Numbered from the stretch's first letter, positions 52,146 to 61,379 are shown. The stretch: 64,000 nucleotides of DNA from an uncultured Clostridia bacterium (GCA_934747255.1 CAKVGH010000006.1:1-64000), one strand, 5' to 3'. Notes: generated from the letters alone by a model not told the origin. Translations and numbers: made by a program.

Positions 52146-54266
52146 CTATTCATCAAAATCGTCTTGCTTTGGTGGATTTGACACAACCTTTTCAAAATAG
52201 TCACAATCTGGATTTGAACATCGCTTAAAGTTGTCATTCTTGCCTTTTTTTAGAACGACATAGCAATCACATTTTGGACATTTTTCTGCAAGCGGTAAAT
52301 CCCAAGACATAAATTTACATTCTTTATAATCTTCGCAAGAATAATATTTAGTACCTTTTTTGCTTGTTTTTTCAAGCAAGTTTTTTCCACATTTTGGACA
52401 AACACCAACAATAGCAGAAGGAGATGTTAAACTTTGAATATTTTTACACTTTGGGTAATTTGGACAAGCCAAAAATTTACCAAATCTGCCTTCTTTATAA
52501 ACCATCATTGCCCCACATTTTGAGCATTTTACATCACTTACTTCATACACTTTTTGTTCTAGTGGTAATCTATCAAGATTGGCATTTTTGAGTTCTGGAA
52601 GGAGTTGCAAGTAAAAGTCATGGATAACTTGTTGCCACTCTTTTTCGCCTTCCGCAATCTTATCAAGAGTACTTTCCATATTAGATGTAAAGTTTACATT
52701 CATAATATCGGCAAAGTATTTTTGCAATATATCGTTTACCTTAAAGCCAAGTTCTGTTGGTTTTAGGGCTTTGCCTTCCTTTTCAACATACTTTCGAGTG
52801 CTCAAAATGGTAATCGTTGGAGTGTAAGTTGCTGGTCTACCAATACCATTTTCTTCCATAGCCTTTACTAGACTTGCTTCGGTGTATCGTGGCGCTGGCT
52901 TTGTAAATTTTTGTTCTGGCAATAAGTTTAATAAATTAAGCGTATCGCCTTCGTTTAATGGTGGCAGTTTTATATCTTTATCATCATCTCCTGATGGCTC
53001 TTTGTAACTTTGATATAAGGCTGTAAAACCACTAAATTTTACAGATTTTCCTGTAACCTTGAATAAGTAATCACCGCTAGTAATATCACAAACTACTTGA
53101 TTGTATTCGGCGTCACTCATTTGGCTTGCTAAAAATCTGTTGTAAATAAGTTTGTATAATCTATAAAGTTCGCCACTAACATAAGGCTTAATACTTTCTG
53201 GTGTACGACTTAAATGAGTTGGTCTAATTGCTTCATGGGCATCTTGTGCATTGTCTTTTGTTTTGTAAATATTTGGTTTTGTTGGCACAAATTCTGCACC
53301 AAATTTTTTTGTAATATATTGTCTAGCTGTAACTTGTGCTTCTGGCGAAACTCTAACCGAGTCGGTACGAATATAGGTAACTAACGCAATTTTTCCTTCA
53401 TCGCCAAGTGTAACACCTTCGTATAGTTCTTGCGCACATTTTGTGGTAGTTTTCAAACTCATATTTAATTTATTAAGAGCATCTTGTTGCATAGTACTTG
53501 TTGTGAATGGTGCTGGTGCGTGCGATTTTGCTACCTGTTTTTTTACTGTTTTTACAACAAATGGATTAAGTTTAAGGGCTTCAACAACCTTGTTCTTTTC
53601 TTCTTCGTTTTTAACCTTAATCTTTTTGGATTTATATGAATGAAGTAGTGCCTTAAACACTGGTTTTTCGCCTTGTTTTTCGAGTTCAGCATTGATTGTC
53701 CAGTATTCTTCTGGCTTAAAGTTTAAGATTTCTCTTTCCCTATCTACAACTAATTTTAGAGCAACACTTTGCACCCTACCTGCACTCAAATTTTGCGATA
53801 ATTTTTTGCATAGTATTGGAGATATTTTGTAACCTACAAGTCTATCCAAAACTCGTCTTGCCTGTTGAGCATTTACAAGGTCTAAATTTATAGTTCTTGG
53901 CTTTTTTAGTCCCTGCAAAATAACATCTTTTGTGATTGAGTTAAATTCTACTCTGCATACTGCATCATTTGGATAGCCTAAAATGTATGCTAGATGCCAA
54001 GAAATTGCTTCGCCTTCTCTATCAGGGTCGGTTGCAAGCAGAACTTTATCTGCTTTTTTTGCTTTTTCTTTTAGTCTTTTAACAATCGCTTCCTTGTCTG
54101 GCATAATCATATATTCAGGAGCAAAATTATTTTTTTGGTCAAGCCCCATAGATTTTTCTGGCAAATCTCTAACATGACCTTTTGTTGCAAAAACTTCCCA
54201 GTCACTGCCGAGAATTTTTTTAATTGTTGCTTCCTTACCACTACTTTCTATTACTAATAAATTCAT
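52146..54266 (-). CDS. topA: DNA topoisomerase I (type IA)
   Basis: Relaxes negative supercoils. TOPRIM E-S-S-G-K near 7-11 and D-P-D-R-E-G-E near 81-87; active-site Tyr in T-Y-I-R-T-D-S near 300-306; G-I-G-R-P-A-T-Y near 480. Three C-terminal four-Cys zinc ribbons follow (about 582-610, 626-654 and 667-692). 706 aa. AAGGAA precedes the ATG. The order topA-dprA-comM is the usual Firmicute smf-topA cluster. Confidence 0.97.
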   Translation of the reverse strand: MNLLVIESSGKEATIKKILGSDWEVFATKGHVRDLPEKSMGLDQKNNFAPEYMIMPDKEAIVKRLKEKAKKADKVLLATDPDREGEAISWHLAYILGYPNDAVCRVEFNSITKDVILQGLKKPRTINLDLVNAQQARRVLDRLVGYKISPILCKKLSQNLSAGRVQSVALKLVVDREREILNFKPEEYWTINAELEKQGEKPVFKALLHSYKSKKIKVKNEEEKNKVVEALKLNPFVVKTVKKQVAKSHAPAPFTTSTMQQDALNKLNMSLKTTTKCAQELYEGVTLGDEGKIALVTYIRTDSVRVSPEAQVTARQYITKKFGAEFVPTKPNIYKTKDNAQDAHEAIRPTHLSRTPESIKPYVSGELYRLYKLIYNRFLASQMSDAEYNQVVCDITSGDYLFKVTGKSVKFSGFTALYQSYKEPSGDDDKDIKLPPLNEGDTLNLLNLLPEQKFTKPAPRYTEASLVKAMEENGIGRPATYTPTITILSTRKYVEKEGKALKPTELGFKVNDILQKYFADIMNVNFTSNMESTLDKIAEGEKEWQQVIHDFYLQLLPELKNANLDRLPLEQKVYEVSDVKCSKCGAMMVYKEGRFGKFLACPNYPKCKNIQSLTSPSAIVGVCPKCGKNLLEKTSKKGTKYYSCEDYKECKFMSWDLPLAEKCPKCDCYVVLKKGKNDNFKRCSNPDCDYFEKVVSNPPKQDDFDE

Positions 54267-54353
54267 ATAAATTCCTTAAACTCTTCTACTATTTTTCTCT
54301 TTTAATTTTATCAATATAACATATTTTGCAATTATTTTTATACAAGTTCAAAA

Positions 54354-55454
54354 CTAATCGTTGAGTATTCTTGAATAAAAATTACCTGCTGATTTTTTTA
54401 TTATTCCACTTAACTCCAAAGTTGTCAACAATCTAACCAAAGTTTTTGTGTCGAATTTTGTAAGTGCTTCTATTTCGTCAAACGACAATTCATCATTGCC
54501 GATTGCATCAATGAGCACTTGTTCATCAATAGATAATTGTACAGCTTTTTGCACTTTTTGAGAATTATTATCAATTCTTAAAACCTTGTAAATATCTTCC
54601 GCACAAGTGATTAGTCCTGCTTGGCAATTTTTTAACACTTGGTTGCAACCTTGACTGCCAAAACTATCAATATTACCTGGAACAGCAAAAATTTCTTTGC
54701 CATATTCTAGTCCATAATTAACTGTGTATAACGCACCGCTTTTTATTCCCGCTTCGGTTAAAACTACGGCTTTTGATAACAATGCAATTATTCTATTTCG
54801 CACTGGAAAATTGTGTGCAAGCGGTGGCATTGATGGTTTGTATTCGGTTATCACAAGTCCTTTTTCGCAAATTTTTTGGTAGAGTTCGTAATTTGATTTT
54901 GGAAAAATGTTATTAAATCCACTGCCTAAAACCGCAATAGTTTTTCCACCTTTACTCAACGCCATTTTGTGTGCTATCGTGTCCACTCCTGTTGCCATAC
55001 CACTAATTATGGTAATTCCATTATCAACAAGCGAAGAACAAATTTTTTCGGTCGCAAACACGCCATATTTTGTAATTTTTCTAGTGCCGACTATCGCCAT
55101 TGAATAGCTGTCCATTAAAGAAATATCGCCTTTACAGTAAAGTGCAATAGGATAATGAGAGTAATTGCAAAACTCGGTTGGATAATGCTTGGACAAGTAT
55201 GTCAAAACAATTATTCCATCTTTATCTAAATTTAATATTTCGCTGTCAATAATTTTTTCGTCAAGCAAACTTGCCATTTGGTTAAACTGTTCTTTTGTTA
55301 AAATTCTCGAAAACATTTCGTAGTCGCTTAAAAAACTGCCAAACATATCTTTTGGCTCATCATAACAACTCAATATTGCGTGTTTTTTGTCAATCGTCAA
55401 AAAATCAAATAGATTGAGCCAAATCACGACTTTTTCATTCAAATTATATTGCAT
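54354..55454 (-). CDS. dprA: DNA-processing protein DprA (Smf)
   Basis: Loads RecA onto incoming single-stranded DNA during transformation. Rossmann-like core: V-G-T-R-K-I-T-K-Y-G near 122-131, I-S-G-M-A-T-G-V-D-T-I-A-H near 149-161, G-S-G-F-N-N-I-F-P near 177-185 and F-A-V-P-G-N near 256. A C-terminal winged-helix domain ends the 366-aa protein. The ATG at 55454 is favoured by an AGGAA; an ATG at 55472 overlaps comM and lacks one. Confidence 0.93.
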   Translation of the reverse strand: MQYNLNEKVVIWLNLFDFLTIDKKHAILSCYDEPKDMFGSFLSDYEMFSRILTKEQFNQMASLLDEKIIDSEILNLDKDGIIVLTYLSKHYPTEFCNYSHYPIALYCKGDISLMDSYSMAIVGTRKITKYGVFATEKICSSLVDNGITIISGMATGVDTIAHKMALSKGGKTIAVLGSGFNNIFPKSNYELYQKICEKGLVITEYKPSMPPLAHNFPVRNRIIALLSKAVVLTEAGIKSGALYTVNYGLEYGKEIFAVPGNIDSFGSQGCNQVLKNCQAGLITCAEDIYKVLRIDNNSQKVQKAVQLSIDEQVLIDAIGNDELSFDEIEALTKFDTKTLVRLLTTLELSGIIKKSAGNFYSRILND

Positions 55455-55462
55455 ATTTTTTC

Positions 55463-56995
55463 CTACATCCAAAATTTACTATCTAGACTTCTGTAATTAA
55501 CTGCTTCAATAATGTGTTCTGGTTTAATTTCTTCACTGCCATCAAGGTCGGCAATAGTTCTAGCAACCTTTAATATACGATTATGTGCTCTGGCTGTCAA
55601 GTGAAATTTATCAAAGGCATTTTTTAATATCCTGTCGCTTTGCTCGTCTATCTTACAATATTTTTTGCATTGGCTAGGCGACATTTCAGCATTGTTGTGA
55701 ATATTTGTGCCCTTAAAACGGTCGGTTTGAATTTGCCTAGCCTTGTTGACTCTCTTTTTAATTTCAGCCGAACTTTCTTCAAGCGTTGTGCTGTTTAAGT
55801 CGCTATACTCTATTCCGTCAACTTCTACATGCAAATCAATTCTGTCCATCATTGGACCTGATACTTTGTTTAAGTACGAGTGAATTTGATTTGCCGAACA
55901 TTTACATTCGTGAAGTTTTGAACCGTAATAACCGCAAGGACAAGGGTTCATACTGGCAATAAGCGTGAAAGACGCAGGATACTCAATGCTTTGTGAAAGT
56001 CTTGCAACAGTGATTTTTCCGTCTTCTAGTGGCTGACGCAAAACTTCAATAACTTGTCTTGGGTATTCTGGCAACTCGTCCAAAAATAATACTCCATTGT
56101 GTGCCAAACTAATTTCGCCCGGTTTTGCTTTTGTTCCACCACCCGTTAATGTAATTGTTGTTGTGGTATGGTGTGGCGACCTAAATGGGCGATTAACCAT
56201 AATTCCTGTTTTGTGGTCTAGTTTTCCCGCTATGCTGTGAATTTTTGTAACTTCCAATGCTTCATCAAAAGTCATTTCTGGCAAAATACTAGGGAACGCT
56301 TTTGCTAGCATACTTTTGCCACTGCCGGGCGGACCCATCATCAAAACATTGTGTCCACCTGCTGCTGCAATTTCGAGTGCTCGTTTTGCTTGCTTTTGAC
56401 CTTTTACATAGCAAAAATCGTTGTGATTTTCCACACTTTGCTTGATTACTTCGTAACTATTTGTCTTAACTTTTTCAAGCAACTCTTCGCCTTTCAAAAA
56501 TGATATAACTTGCCTTAAATTTTCGCAGGCATAAACATCAATACCATCAATAAAACTTGCTTCCATTTCGTTATCTTTTGGAATAATGTACTTTTTATAA
56601 CCTTCACTACGAGCCGAAATAAGCATAGGTAGTAAACCATCAATTTTTCTCAACCCACCATCAAGCGATAATTCGCCAATAACAATGTAGTCGTCCACGC
56701 TATGAACAGGCATTTGATCGGTTGCGGTTAAAAGTCCTAGCGCTATTGCAAGGTCATAAATCGAGCCTTCCTTTTTGGTATTTGCTGGTGCTAAATTTGC
56801 AATAATTTTGTAAATTGGGTACTCGTAGCCACTATTTTTAATTGCACTACGAACTCTTTCCTTACTTTCCTTTACGGAAGCATCAGGCAGTCCAACTATA
56901 TCAAAACTAGGTAAGCCGTTGTTTATATCAATCTCAATTTCCACTTTATAGCCTTCTAGCCCAACAAGGCCATAACTTTTTATCTTTGAAAGCAT
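55463..56995 (-). CDS. comM: YifB/ComM family AAA+ ATPase (Mg-chelatase-like)
   Basis: Hexameric helicase of the ComM family that in competent bacteria drives branch migration during integration of foreign DNA. N-terminal Lon-like fold (~1-170), Walker A M-G-P-P-G-S-G-K-S-M-L near 217-227, Walker B L-F-L-D-E-L near 302, then a conserved C-P-C-G-Y-Y-G-S zinc-like knuckle near 354-361. 510 aa. AAGGAG precedes the ATG. Next to dprA, which fits. Confidence 0.93.
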   Translation of the reverse strand: MLSKIKSYGLVGLEGYKVEIEIDINNGLPSFDIVGLPDASVKESKERVRSAIKNSGYEYPIYKIIANLAPANTKKEGSIYDLAIALGLLTATDQMPVHSVDDYIVIGELSLDGGLRKIDGLLPMLISARSEGYKKYIIPKDNEMEASFIDGIDVYACENLRQVISFLKGEELLEKVKTNSYEVIKQSVENHNDFCYVKGQKQAKRALEIAAAGGHNVLMMGPPGSGKSMLAKAFPSILPEMTFDEALEVTKIHSIAGKLDHKTGIMVNRPFRSPHHTTTTITLTGGGTKAKPGEISLAHNGVLFLDELPEYPRQVIEVLRQPLEDGKITVARLSQSIEYPASFTLIASMNPCPCGYYGSKLHECKCSANQIHSYLNKVSGPMMDRIDLHVEVDGIEYSDLNSTTLEESSAEIKKRVNKARQIQTDRFKGTNIHNNAEMSPSQCKKYCKIDEQSDRILKNAFDKFHLTARAHNRILKVARTIADLDGSEEIKPEHIIEAVNYRSLDSKFWM

Positions 56996-57218
56996 TAAAA
57001 ATCTCCTTAACTAAATAATTTTATCATACTTTGTTAATTAAAAAAAATAATTTCCTATAAATTAGCCTAGATTAAAATTTTATTATTTTCATTTTATTAT
57101 AAAAAAAATTTTATTAAGATTTAGAAGTATTTTATTAAAATATTTAATAAATAATACTAATATAACAATTTATAATTAAACTTATTTAATATTGTTTTAA
57201 TTGATAAAAGAAGTACAA

Positions 57219-57248
57219 CAAAAAAGCAGTCATAACAACTGCCTTTTT
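57219..57248 (-). terminator. Intrinsic terminator after rplS
   Basis: Stem GGCAGT-tgttatg-ACTGCT with T6 on the minus strand, overlapping the last bases before the rplS stop region. Confidence 0.7.
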
Positions 57249-57249
57249 A

Positions 57250-57591
57250 CTATCTATCTTCTTTTACACGAGCTGACTTACCAGTTCTTTCTCTTAAATA
57301 GTAGAGTTTTGCTCTATTGACTTTACCTTTTCTAACAACTTCAATTCTGTCAATTCTTGGACTATGAAGTGGGAATGTTCTTTCTACACCAATTCCATAA
57401 GAAATTCTACGAACTGTGAAAGTTTCTCTAATACTTCCATTTCTCTTTGCAATAACTACGCCTTCGTATGCTTGAAGTCTTTCTTTATCGCCTTCAACAA
57501 CCTTTACGAAAACTTTAACGGTATCGCCAACATTAAATTGTGGAACTTCTTTTTTAAGGTTTTCTTTTTCGATTACATCAATAATATTCAT
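57250..57591 (-). CDS. rplS: 50S ribosomal protein L19
   Basis: 113 aa. F-N-V-G-D-T-V-K-V near 19-27, G-V-V-I-A-K-R-N-G near 42-50, and F-P-L-H-S-P-R-I near 71-78 are family signatures. The start is the ATG at 57591, preceded by AAGGAGG; the frame stays open upstream through the leader but that part is not coding. Unlike most Firmicutes, it is not joined to trmD-rimM but sits about 2 kb away with its own promoter. Confidence 0.96.
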   Translation of the reverse strand: MNIIDVIEKENLKKEVPQFNVGDTVKVFVKVVEGDKERLQAYEGVVIAKRNGSIRETFTVRRISYGIGVERTFPLHSPRIDRIEVVRKGKVNRAKLYYLRERTGKSARVKEDR

Positions 57592-57665
57592 TACTTTTTC
57601 CTCCTTAAAAGATTTGCCAGTAAATGTTCTTGCACCGCTTGCAGAGGACCACTCATACTGCACGA
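57592..57665 (-). promoter_or_regulatory. L19-type ribosomal-protein leader
   Basis: Compact ~75-nt leader on the minus strand containing GTGGTCCTCTGC, GCGGTGCAAGAACA and ACTGGC elements before AAGGAGG. Position and size resemble the L19 leader of Firmicutes, through which L19 represses its own synthesis. Confidence 0.5.
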
Positions 57666-57670
57666 TATGT

Positions 57671-57699
57671 ATTTTATCATACAAATTATTATTTTACAA
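57671..57699 (-). promoter_or_regulatory. Promoter of rplS
   Basis: -35 TTGTAA (57699-57694), 17-bp spacer, -10 TAAAAT (57676-57671), giving a leader of about 75 nt. Confidence 0.6.
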
Positions 57700-57778
57700 G
57701 TATTTTTTTAATATTTCTAAAACTTTTTTATGCTATTTTTAACTATCAATTTTTTACCAAATTTTAGAGCAAATTAAG

Positions 57779-57880
57779 TGCTTACTAATAAGCAAAACAA
57801 ACTAGATTTACAATAGTAAACGATACAAAGTGATTGAATTATTAAGACAAAATGACAGCGAAAAATACGCTGTTTTTTTA
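57779..57880 (+). ncRNA. Candidate small RNA or orphan transcript end on the plus strand
   Basis: Two short perfect hairpins (TGCTTA-ctaa-TAAGCA at 57779-57794; TTTAC-aata-GTAAA at 57807-57820) precede a classic terminator ACAGCG-aaaaata-CGCTGT plus T7 (57855-57879). No plus-strand gene lies upstream, and no clear promoter was found. Confidence 0.3.
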
Positions 57881-57995
57881 TCATAGATAAAAAAATGAAA
57901 TATTAAAAAAATTTGTATTTTTTCATAATACCAACTTGTTGTTGACAAAAAGAAAAAAATTGTTTTGCGAAGATTAAGGGTTATTGAAAGAAGTG

Positions 57996-58085
57996 GGGCT
58001 ATGTGATATAAAACCGCAGGTTTTAGAAAAATCTTTGATTTTTCTCACAATTTTAGTAAAACTAAAATTGAATATCACATAGCCC
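57996..58085. repeat. Cloverleaf inverted-repeat element
   Basis: Outer 14-bp perfect stem GGGCTATGTGATAT (57996-58009) / ATATCACATAGCCC (58072-58085). It encloses three perfect hairpins with almost no linkers: AAAACC/GGTTTT (58010-58024), AGAAAAATC/GATTTTTCT (58025-58045) and CAATTTTAG/CTAAAATTG (58048-58070). Only two bases separate the last two arms and one base closes the junction. It is non-coding and lacks a terminator T run. Confidence 0.8.
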
Positions 58086-58209
58086 GCCAAGCCAACGGCA
58101 ATTAGATTGCTTTACGCTATTTATTTCTCATTATATTCCCCTATTTTTTTCATCTTTTATCAAGCAATATTGTTATTTCTAAAATGATAAAATGCTTGCC
58201 AAATATCTA

Positions 58210-58548
58210 TCAAAAGCAGTTTTGAATATGTGTGAGTTTATCACCCAAAATTTCAATACAATCAAATCGTACTTTGGAATTGAGATTTTTTGTGAATTTT
58301 AAGTAGCCCAGTGCGATTTTTCTTATTTTGTTTTGTTTATATAAGGTTACGGCTTCTCGTGGCAAGCCAAAGCGTGCGGTTTCACGAGTTTTAACTTCAA
58401 CAAACACGATTATGTCATTTTGCTGGGCAATAATGTCTATTTCGCCCAATGGCGAAGTAAAATTTGTTTCCAAAATCTTATATTTTTGACTAATTAAATA
58501 CTGCTTTGCTTGTTGCTCGCCTTTGTTTCCTAAAATATGTGTATTCAT
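58210..58548 (-). CDS. yraN: UPF0102 family endonuclease-like protein (YraN)
   Basis: 112 aa with the restriction-enzyme-like core G-E-I-D-I-I-A-Q-Q-N near 36-45 and V-F-V-E-V-K-T-R near 49-56 (the D ... E-x-K pattern), preceded by G-E-Q-Q-A-K-Q-Y-L near 11-19. Its function is not known with certainty; it is commonly encoded near rbgA and rnhB. rnhB is missing here. It starts 11 nt after rbgA. Confidence 0.88.
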   Translation of the reverse strand: MNTHILGNKGEQQAKQYLISQKYKILETNFTSPLGEIDIIAQQNDIIVFVEVKTRETARFGLPREAVTLYKQNKIRKIALGYLKFTKNLNSKVRFDCIEILGDKLTHIQNCF

Positions 58549-58559
58549 TTTTGTTAAAC

Positions 58560-59465
58560 CTAATCTAAAATAATTTTACCCAGTCTACCCTTTTTGAAGT
58601 CGTCCAAAATCGCTCTTGCGCAACGCTCATAATCATATTCGTGATTTTTTAACATAAAGCCACGCTTTTGACAAATTTGCTCATAAATATCTAAACACCA
58701 CATTTTCAAATCTTCGTTGTCGTAAATTTTGGCTTTATTGTTATCTTCGATATTTAATAAATCAGCAACTGCACTATCATCTATCTTTATGCCATAGCGT
58801 TTTTCTATAATAGTTTTGTCCTTTATTGCCAAATCAATTAAAAAATCAAGTGCCAACGAACTAACATCTAAAACTTCTTCTTTGATTGAGCCGATGTACG
58901 CCAAATTATGTGCAACAGCAGTATTATCTAGGTTTGGCCAAAGTGTTCCTGGGGTGTCCAAAACTTCCAAATTTGGTGCTACTATTACCCATTGTTTACC
59001 ACGAGTAACACCAGCCCTATCGCCAGTAATGGTTTTACCTTTACCGCAAAGATTGTTAATAAGTGTGCTTTTGCCACAGTTTGGTACACCCAAAATCATC
59101 ATACGAAGCGGAATAGTAATGCCACGCTTTTCGTTTCGTTCTAATTTTTTAACCTTCAAATTTTTTACTGCATCAAGCAATTTTTTTGACGAATTACTTT
59201 CGGTAGAGTTTAGCGTAATACAATATTTATTCTCGCCAGTAAAATATTTCTGCCATTTTTTTAAGGAGTTTTCGTCAACCAAATCGGCTTTGTTTAGTAC
59301 AAAAATAATTGGCTTTTTTTTGAGTAAATCTTCAAAACAAGGGTTCACGCATGAAAAAGGTGCTCTGGAATCAAGCACATATACGGCAATATCTATCAAA
59401 TCTAGTTCGTCCTGCATCATTCTTAATGCTTTATCCATGTGTCCCGGATACCAATTTATTATCAT
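58560..59465 (-). CDS. rbgA: Ribosome biogenesis GTPase RbgA (YlqF)
   Basis: Circularly permuted GTPase needed for late assembly of the 50S subunit. Opening W-Y-P-G-H-M-D-K-A near 5-13; G4 N-K-A-D near 57-60; then G1 G-V-P-N-C-G-K-S-T near 130-138 and G3 D-T-P-G-T near 171-175. A helical C-terminal RNA-binding domain ends with G-R-L-G-K-I. 301 aa. AAGGGG precedes the ATG. Confidence 0.95.
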   Translation of the reverse strand: MIINWYPGHMDKALRMMQDELDLIDIAVYVLDSRAPFSCVNPCFEDLLKKKPIIFVLNKADLVDENSLKKWQKYFTGENKYCITLNSTESNSSKKLLDAVKNLKVKKLERNEKRGITIPLRMMILGVPNCGKSTLINNLCGKGKTITGDRAGVTRGKQWVIVAPNLEVLDTPGTLWPNLDNTAVAHNLAYIGSIKEEVLDVSSLALDFLIDLAIKDKTIIEKRYGIKIDDSAVADLLNIEDNNKAKIYDNEDLKMWCLDIYEQICQKRGFMLKNHEYDYERCARAILDDFKKGRLGKIILD

Positions 59466-59554
59466 ACTTTTCCCCTTAAATTTTGCAATTCAATAGTTTG
59501 CAGATGAGTTTTTGCCAAATCTTCGATTTTTTAATATCAACTTGTTTGTAATCA

Positions 59555-60241
59555 CTAATCGTTTTTTGAGTGGTTCAATTTTTCTATCAAATCTGGTCTA
59601 CGCTGTTTTGTTATTTCGAGTGATTTTTGTTTTCGCCAAAGGTCAATTTGCTTATGATTTCCGCTAACTAAAACATCTGGCACTTTATAACCTAAAAAAT
59701 CTTGTGGTTTTGTGTATTGTGGATATTCGAGCAAGCCAGAAGAAAAACTTTCTTCTCTTGTGCTGTCTTTTGCCAAAACTCCGTCAATATATCTACTAAC
59801 GGCATCAACAAACACCATTGCTGGTAATTCTCCACCAGTTAATACATAATCGCCAATAGATATCTCGTCAGCATTAAAGATATCTAAAATTCGCTGGTCT
59901 ACGCCTTCATAATGTCCACAAATAAGTATTAAGTGTTCGATTTTACTATATTCTACAACAAGTTGTTGAGACAATGTCTTACCTTTTGGCGACATATAAC
60001 AAATTACGGAATTAGGTTGTTTTACACTCATAATTGCATCGTATAAAGGCTGGCAAGTCATAACCATTCCTGCTCCGCCACCAAATGGTGTATCATCTGT
60101 TTTATGGTGCTTGTCTTGACTAAAATCTCTAATGTTAATGATATTTATTCTCAATAAATCTTTTTCAACTGCTCTGCCTATAATACTACATTTTAGTGGT
60201 TCAAACATTTCTGGAAAGGTTGTTAAAATATCAATTTTCAT
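59555..60241 (-). CDS. trmD: tRNA (guanine-37-N1)-methyltransferase
   Basis: SPOUT-class enzyme making m1G37. The knot segment I-S-I-G-D-Y-V-L-T-G-G-E-L-P near 132-145, H-K-T-D-D-T-P-F-G-G-G-A-G-M near 46-59, and L-I-C-G-H-Y-E-G-V-D-Q-R near 107-118 are diagnostic. 228 aa. It overlaps rimM by 4 nt (ATGA). Confidence 0.97.
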   Translation of the reverse strand: MKIDILTTFPEMFEPLKCSIIGRAVEKDLLRINIINIRDFSQDKHHKTDDTPFGGGAGMVMTCQPLYDAIMSVKQPNSVICYMSPKGKTLSQQLVVEYSKIEHLILICGHYEGVDQRILDIFNADEISIGDYVLTGGELPAMVFVDAVSRYIDGVLAKDSTREESFSSGLLEYPQYTKPQDFLGYKVPDVLVSGNHKQIDLWRKQKSLEITKQRRPDLIEKLNHSKND

Positions 60242-60741
60242 ACTAACACCTCAAAAAATCTGTCCGTGACATAAACTTTCATATTTTCAATATCTATTTT
60301 ACCAAAAACATCTTTCAAAAATGGCACAGAATATTCCCTTCCATTTTTTTCAAAAACGATAATATCACTTGCGCCGTAATTTTCGACATCAACAATTCTT
60401 CCTTGATTTTTGCCGTTGGCACCTATTATTTCACAGCCCACCAAATCTACAATAAAAAAGTGGTCTTGGTCTAGTTTTACGCTATTTTCTCTATCAACAA
60501 AAATGCACTTTTCCCTTAAAAAATCAACCTGCTCTGGATTATCAATTCCAACAATTTTTAGCGTAACAAAATCGCCACGAAGCGTGACTTTTTCTACAAC
60601 CTGTTTTTGCTCATCATTTTCAAAGTAAAAATGCTTTAATTCCTTAAAGCGATTTATGTTATCTGTATAAGGTATAACCTTAAATTCTCCTTTTATTCCT
60701 ACTGGTTTTACAATCTTTCCAATACACAAAAATTTTTCCAT
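60238..60741 (-). CDS. rimM: 16S rRNA processing protein RimM
   Basis: Assists maturation of the 30S head with S19. N-terminal I-G-K-I-V-K-P-V-G-I-K-G-E-F-K-V near 7-22 and C-terminal PRC-barrel with D-I-I-V-F-E-K ... Y-S-V-P-F near 126-141. 167 aa. Coupled to trmD. rpsP, the usual first gene of this operon, is not here. Confidence 0.94.
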   Translation of the reverse strand: MEKFLCIGKIVKPVGIKGEFKVIPYTDNINRFKELKHFYFENDEQKQVVEKVTLRGDFVTLKIVGIDNPEQVDFLREKCIFVDRENSVKLDQDHFFIVDLVGCEIIGANGKNQGRIVDVENYGASDIIVFEKNGREYSVPFLKDVFGKIDIENMKVYVTDRFFEVLV

Positions 60742-61051
60742 ATTGTTATTTTATCAAAAATCATAACTTTTAGCAACTGTAATAGAATATTTTAGTTTTT
60801 AAGAGTACAAAGTCAAAAAATTCTTAATAAAATTAGATGAAAAACAAAACTCACTAATTTTGTCAAAGCACGAGTTTACTTCCGCAAACACCTACTATAA
60901 TATCAATAGAAACAATGTTTTTAACTCATTTTTGCCAGCAAAAACTCGCTACCCACTCATTCATAGGAAGGCAAAAAAGGTTGAAGATTTTGTTTTTCTT
61001 TTATATTTTTGACAACGGGAGTTTACTTCTGTAAATGACCTAGGAAAAAAT
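60742..61051. repeat. Non-coding spacer with two direct repeats and half of an inverted repeat
   Basis: No gene. A 21-22 bp motif GAGTTTACTTC(C/T)G(C/T)AAA occurs twice (60872-60892 and 61019-61040), each copy forming an imperfect small palindrome. ATAGGAAGGCAAAAAA at 60963-60978 is an exact inverted copy of the 3' end of rpsR (61075-61090). Confidence 0.55.
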
Positions 61052-61080
61052 TAAAAAAAAGCGAAAGATTCGCTTTTTTT
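61052..61080 (-). terminator. Intrinsic terminator after rpsR
   Basis: Stem AAGCGAA-tct-TTCGCTT flanked by A and T runs, directly behind the rpsR stop; end of the rpsF-ssb-rpsR operon. Confidence 0.8.
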
Positions 61081-61086
61081 GCCTTC

Positions 61087-61362
61087 CTATTCGCCTTTGA
61101 ATGGTAAGATAGCCATACATCTAGCACGCTTAATTGCTACTGTAAGTTCTCTTTGGTGACTTGCACAAACACCTGTTTGGCGTCTTGGCAAGATTTTACC
61201 TTTTTCTGTAACAAATCTTTTTAGTTTAGCACCGTCTTTGTAGTCGATTTTTTCAACTTTATCTGTACAGAAAGGACAAACTTTTTTTCTTGCTACTTTG
61301 TATGGTTTTTTAATTTTATCATCGCCATCATTGTAAGTAGCATTTTTTCTATTATCTGCCAT
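61087..61362 (-). CDS. rpsR: 30S ribosomal protein S18
   Basis: 91 aa. V-C-P-F-C-T-D-K near 28-35, [16 protein letters not shown] near 49-64 and [13 protein letters not shown] near 76-88 identify S18. It retains two N-terminal cysteines (C+ form, zinc-binding type in some bacteria). Third gene of the S6-SSB-S18 operon. Confidence 0.96.
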   Translation of the reverse strand: MADNRKNATYNDGDDKIKKPYKVARKKVCPFCTDKVEKIDYKDGAKLKRFVTEKGKILPRRQTGVCASHQRELTVAIKRARCMAILPFKGE

Positions 61363-61379
61363 AATTATTCTCCTTTTTA

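Noticed and set aside
53490..53825. Two TTGCATAGTA matches inside topA resembling the dispersed palindrome
   Set aside because: They encode conserved topoisomerase residues (S-T-M-Q-Q-D and P-I-L-C-K-K) and lack the second half of the palindrome.
57996..58085. tRNA gene as explanation of the cloverleaf
   Set aside because: Arms, loop lengths, missing T-loop and D-loop consensus and a 14-bp acceptor-like stem do not match a tRNA.
58816..59496. 226-codon plus-strand frame opposite rbgA
   Set aside because: Opposite a clear RbgA with all GTPase motifs; no start signals.
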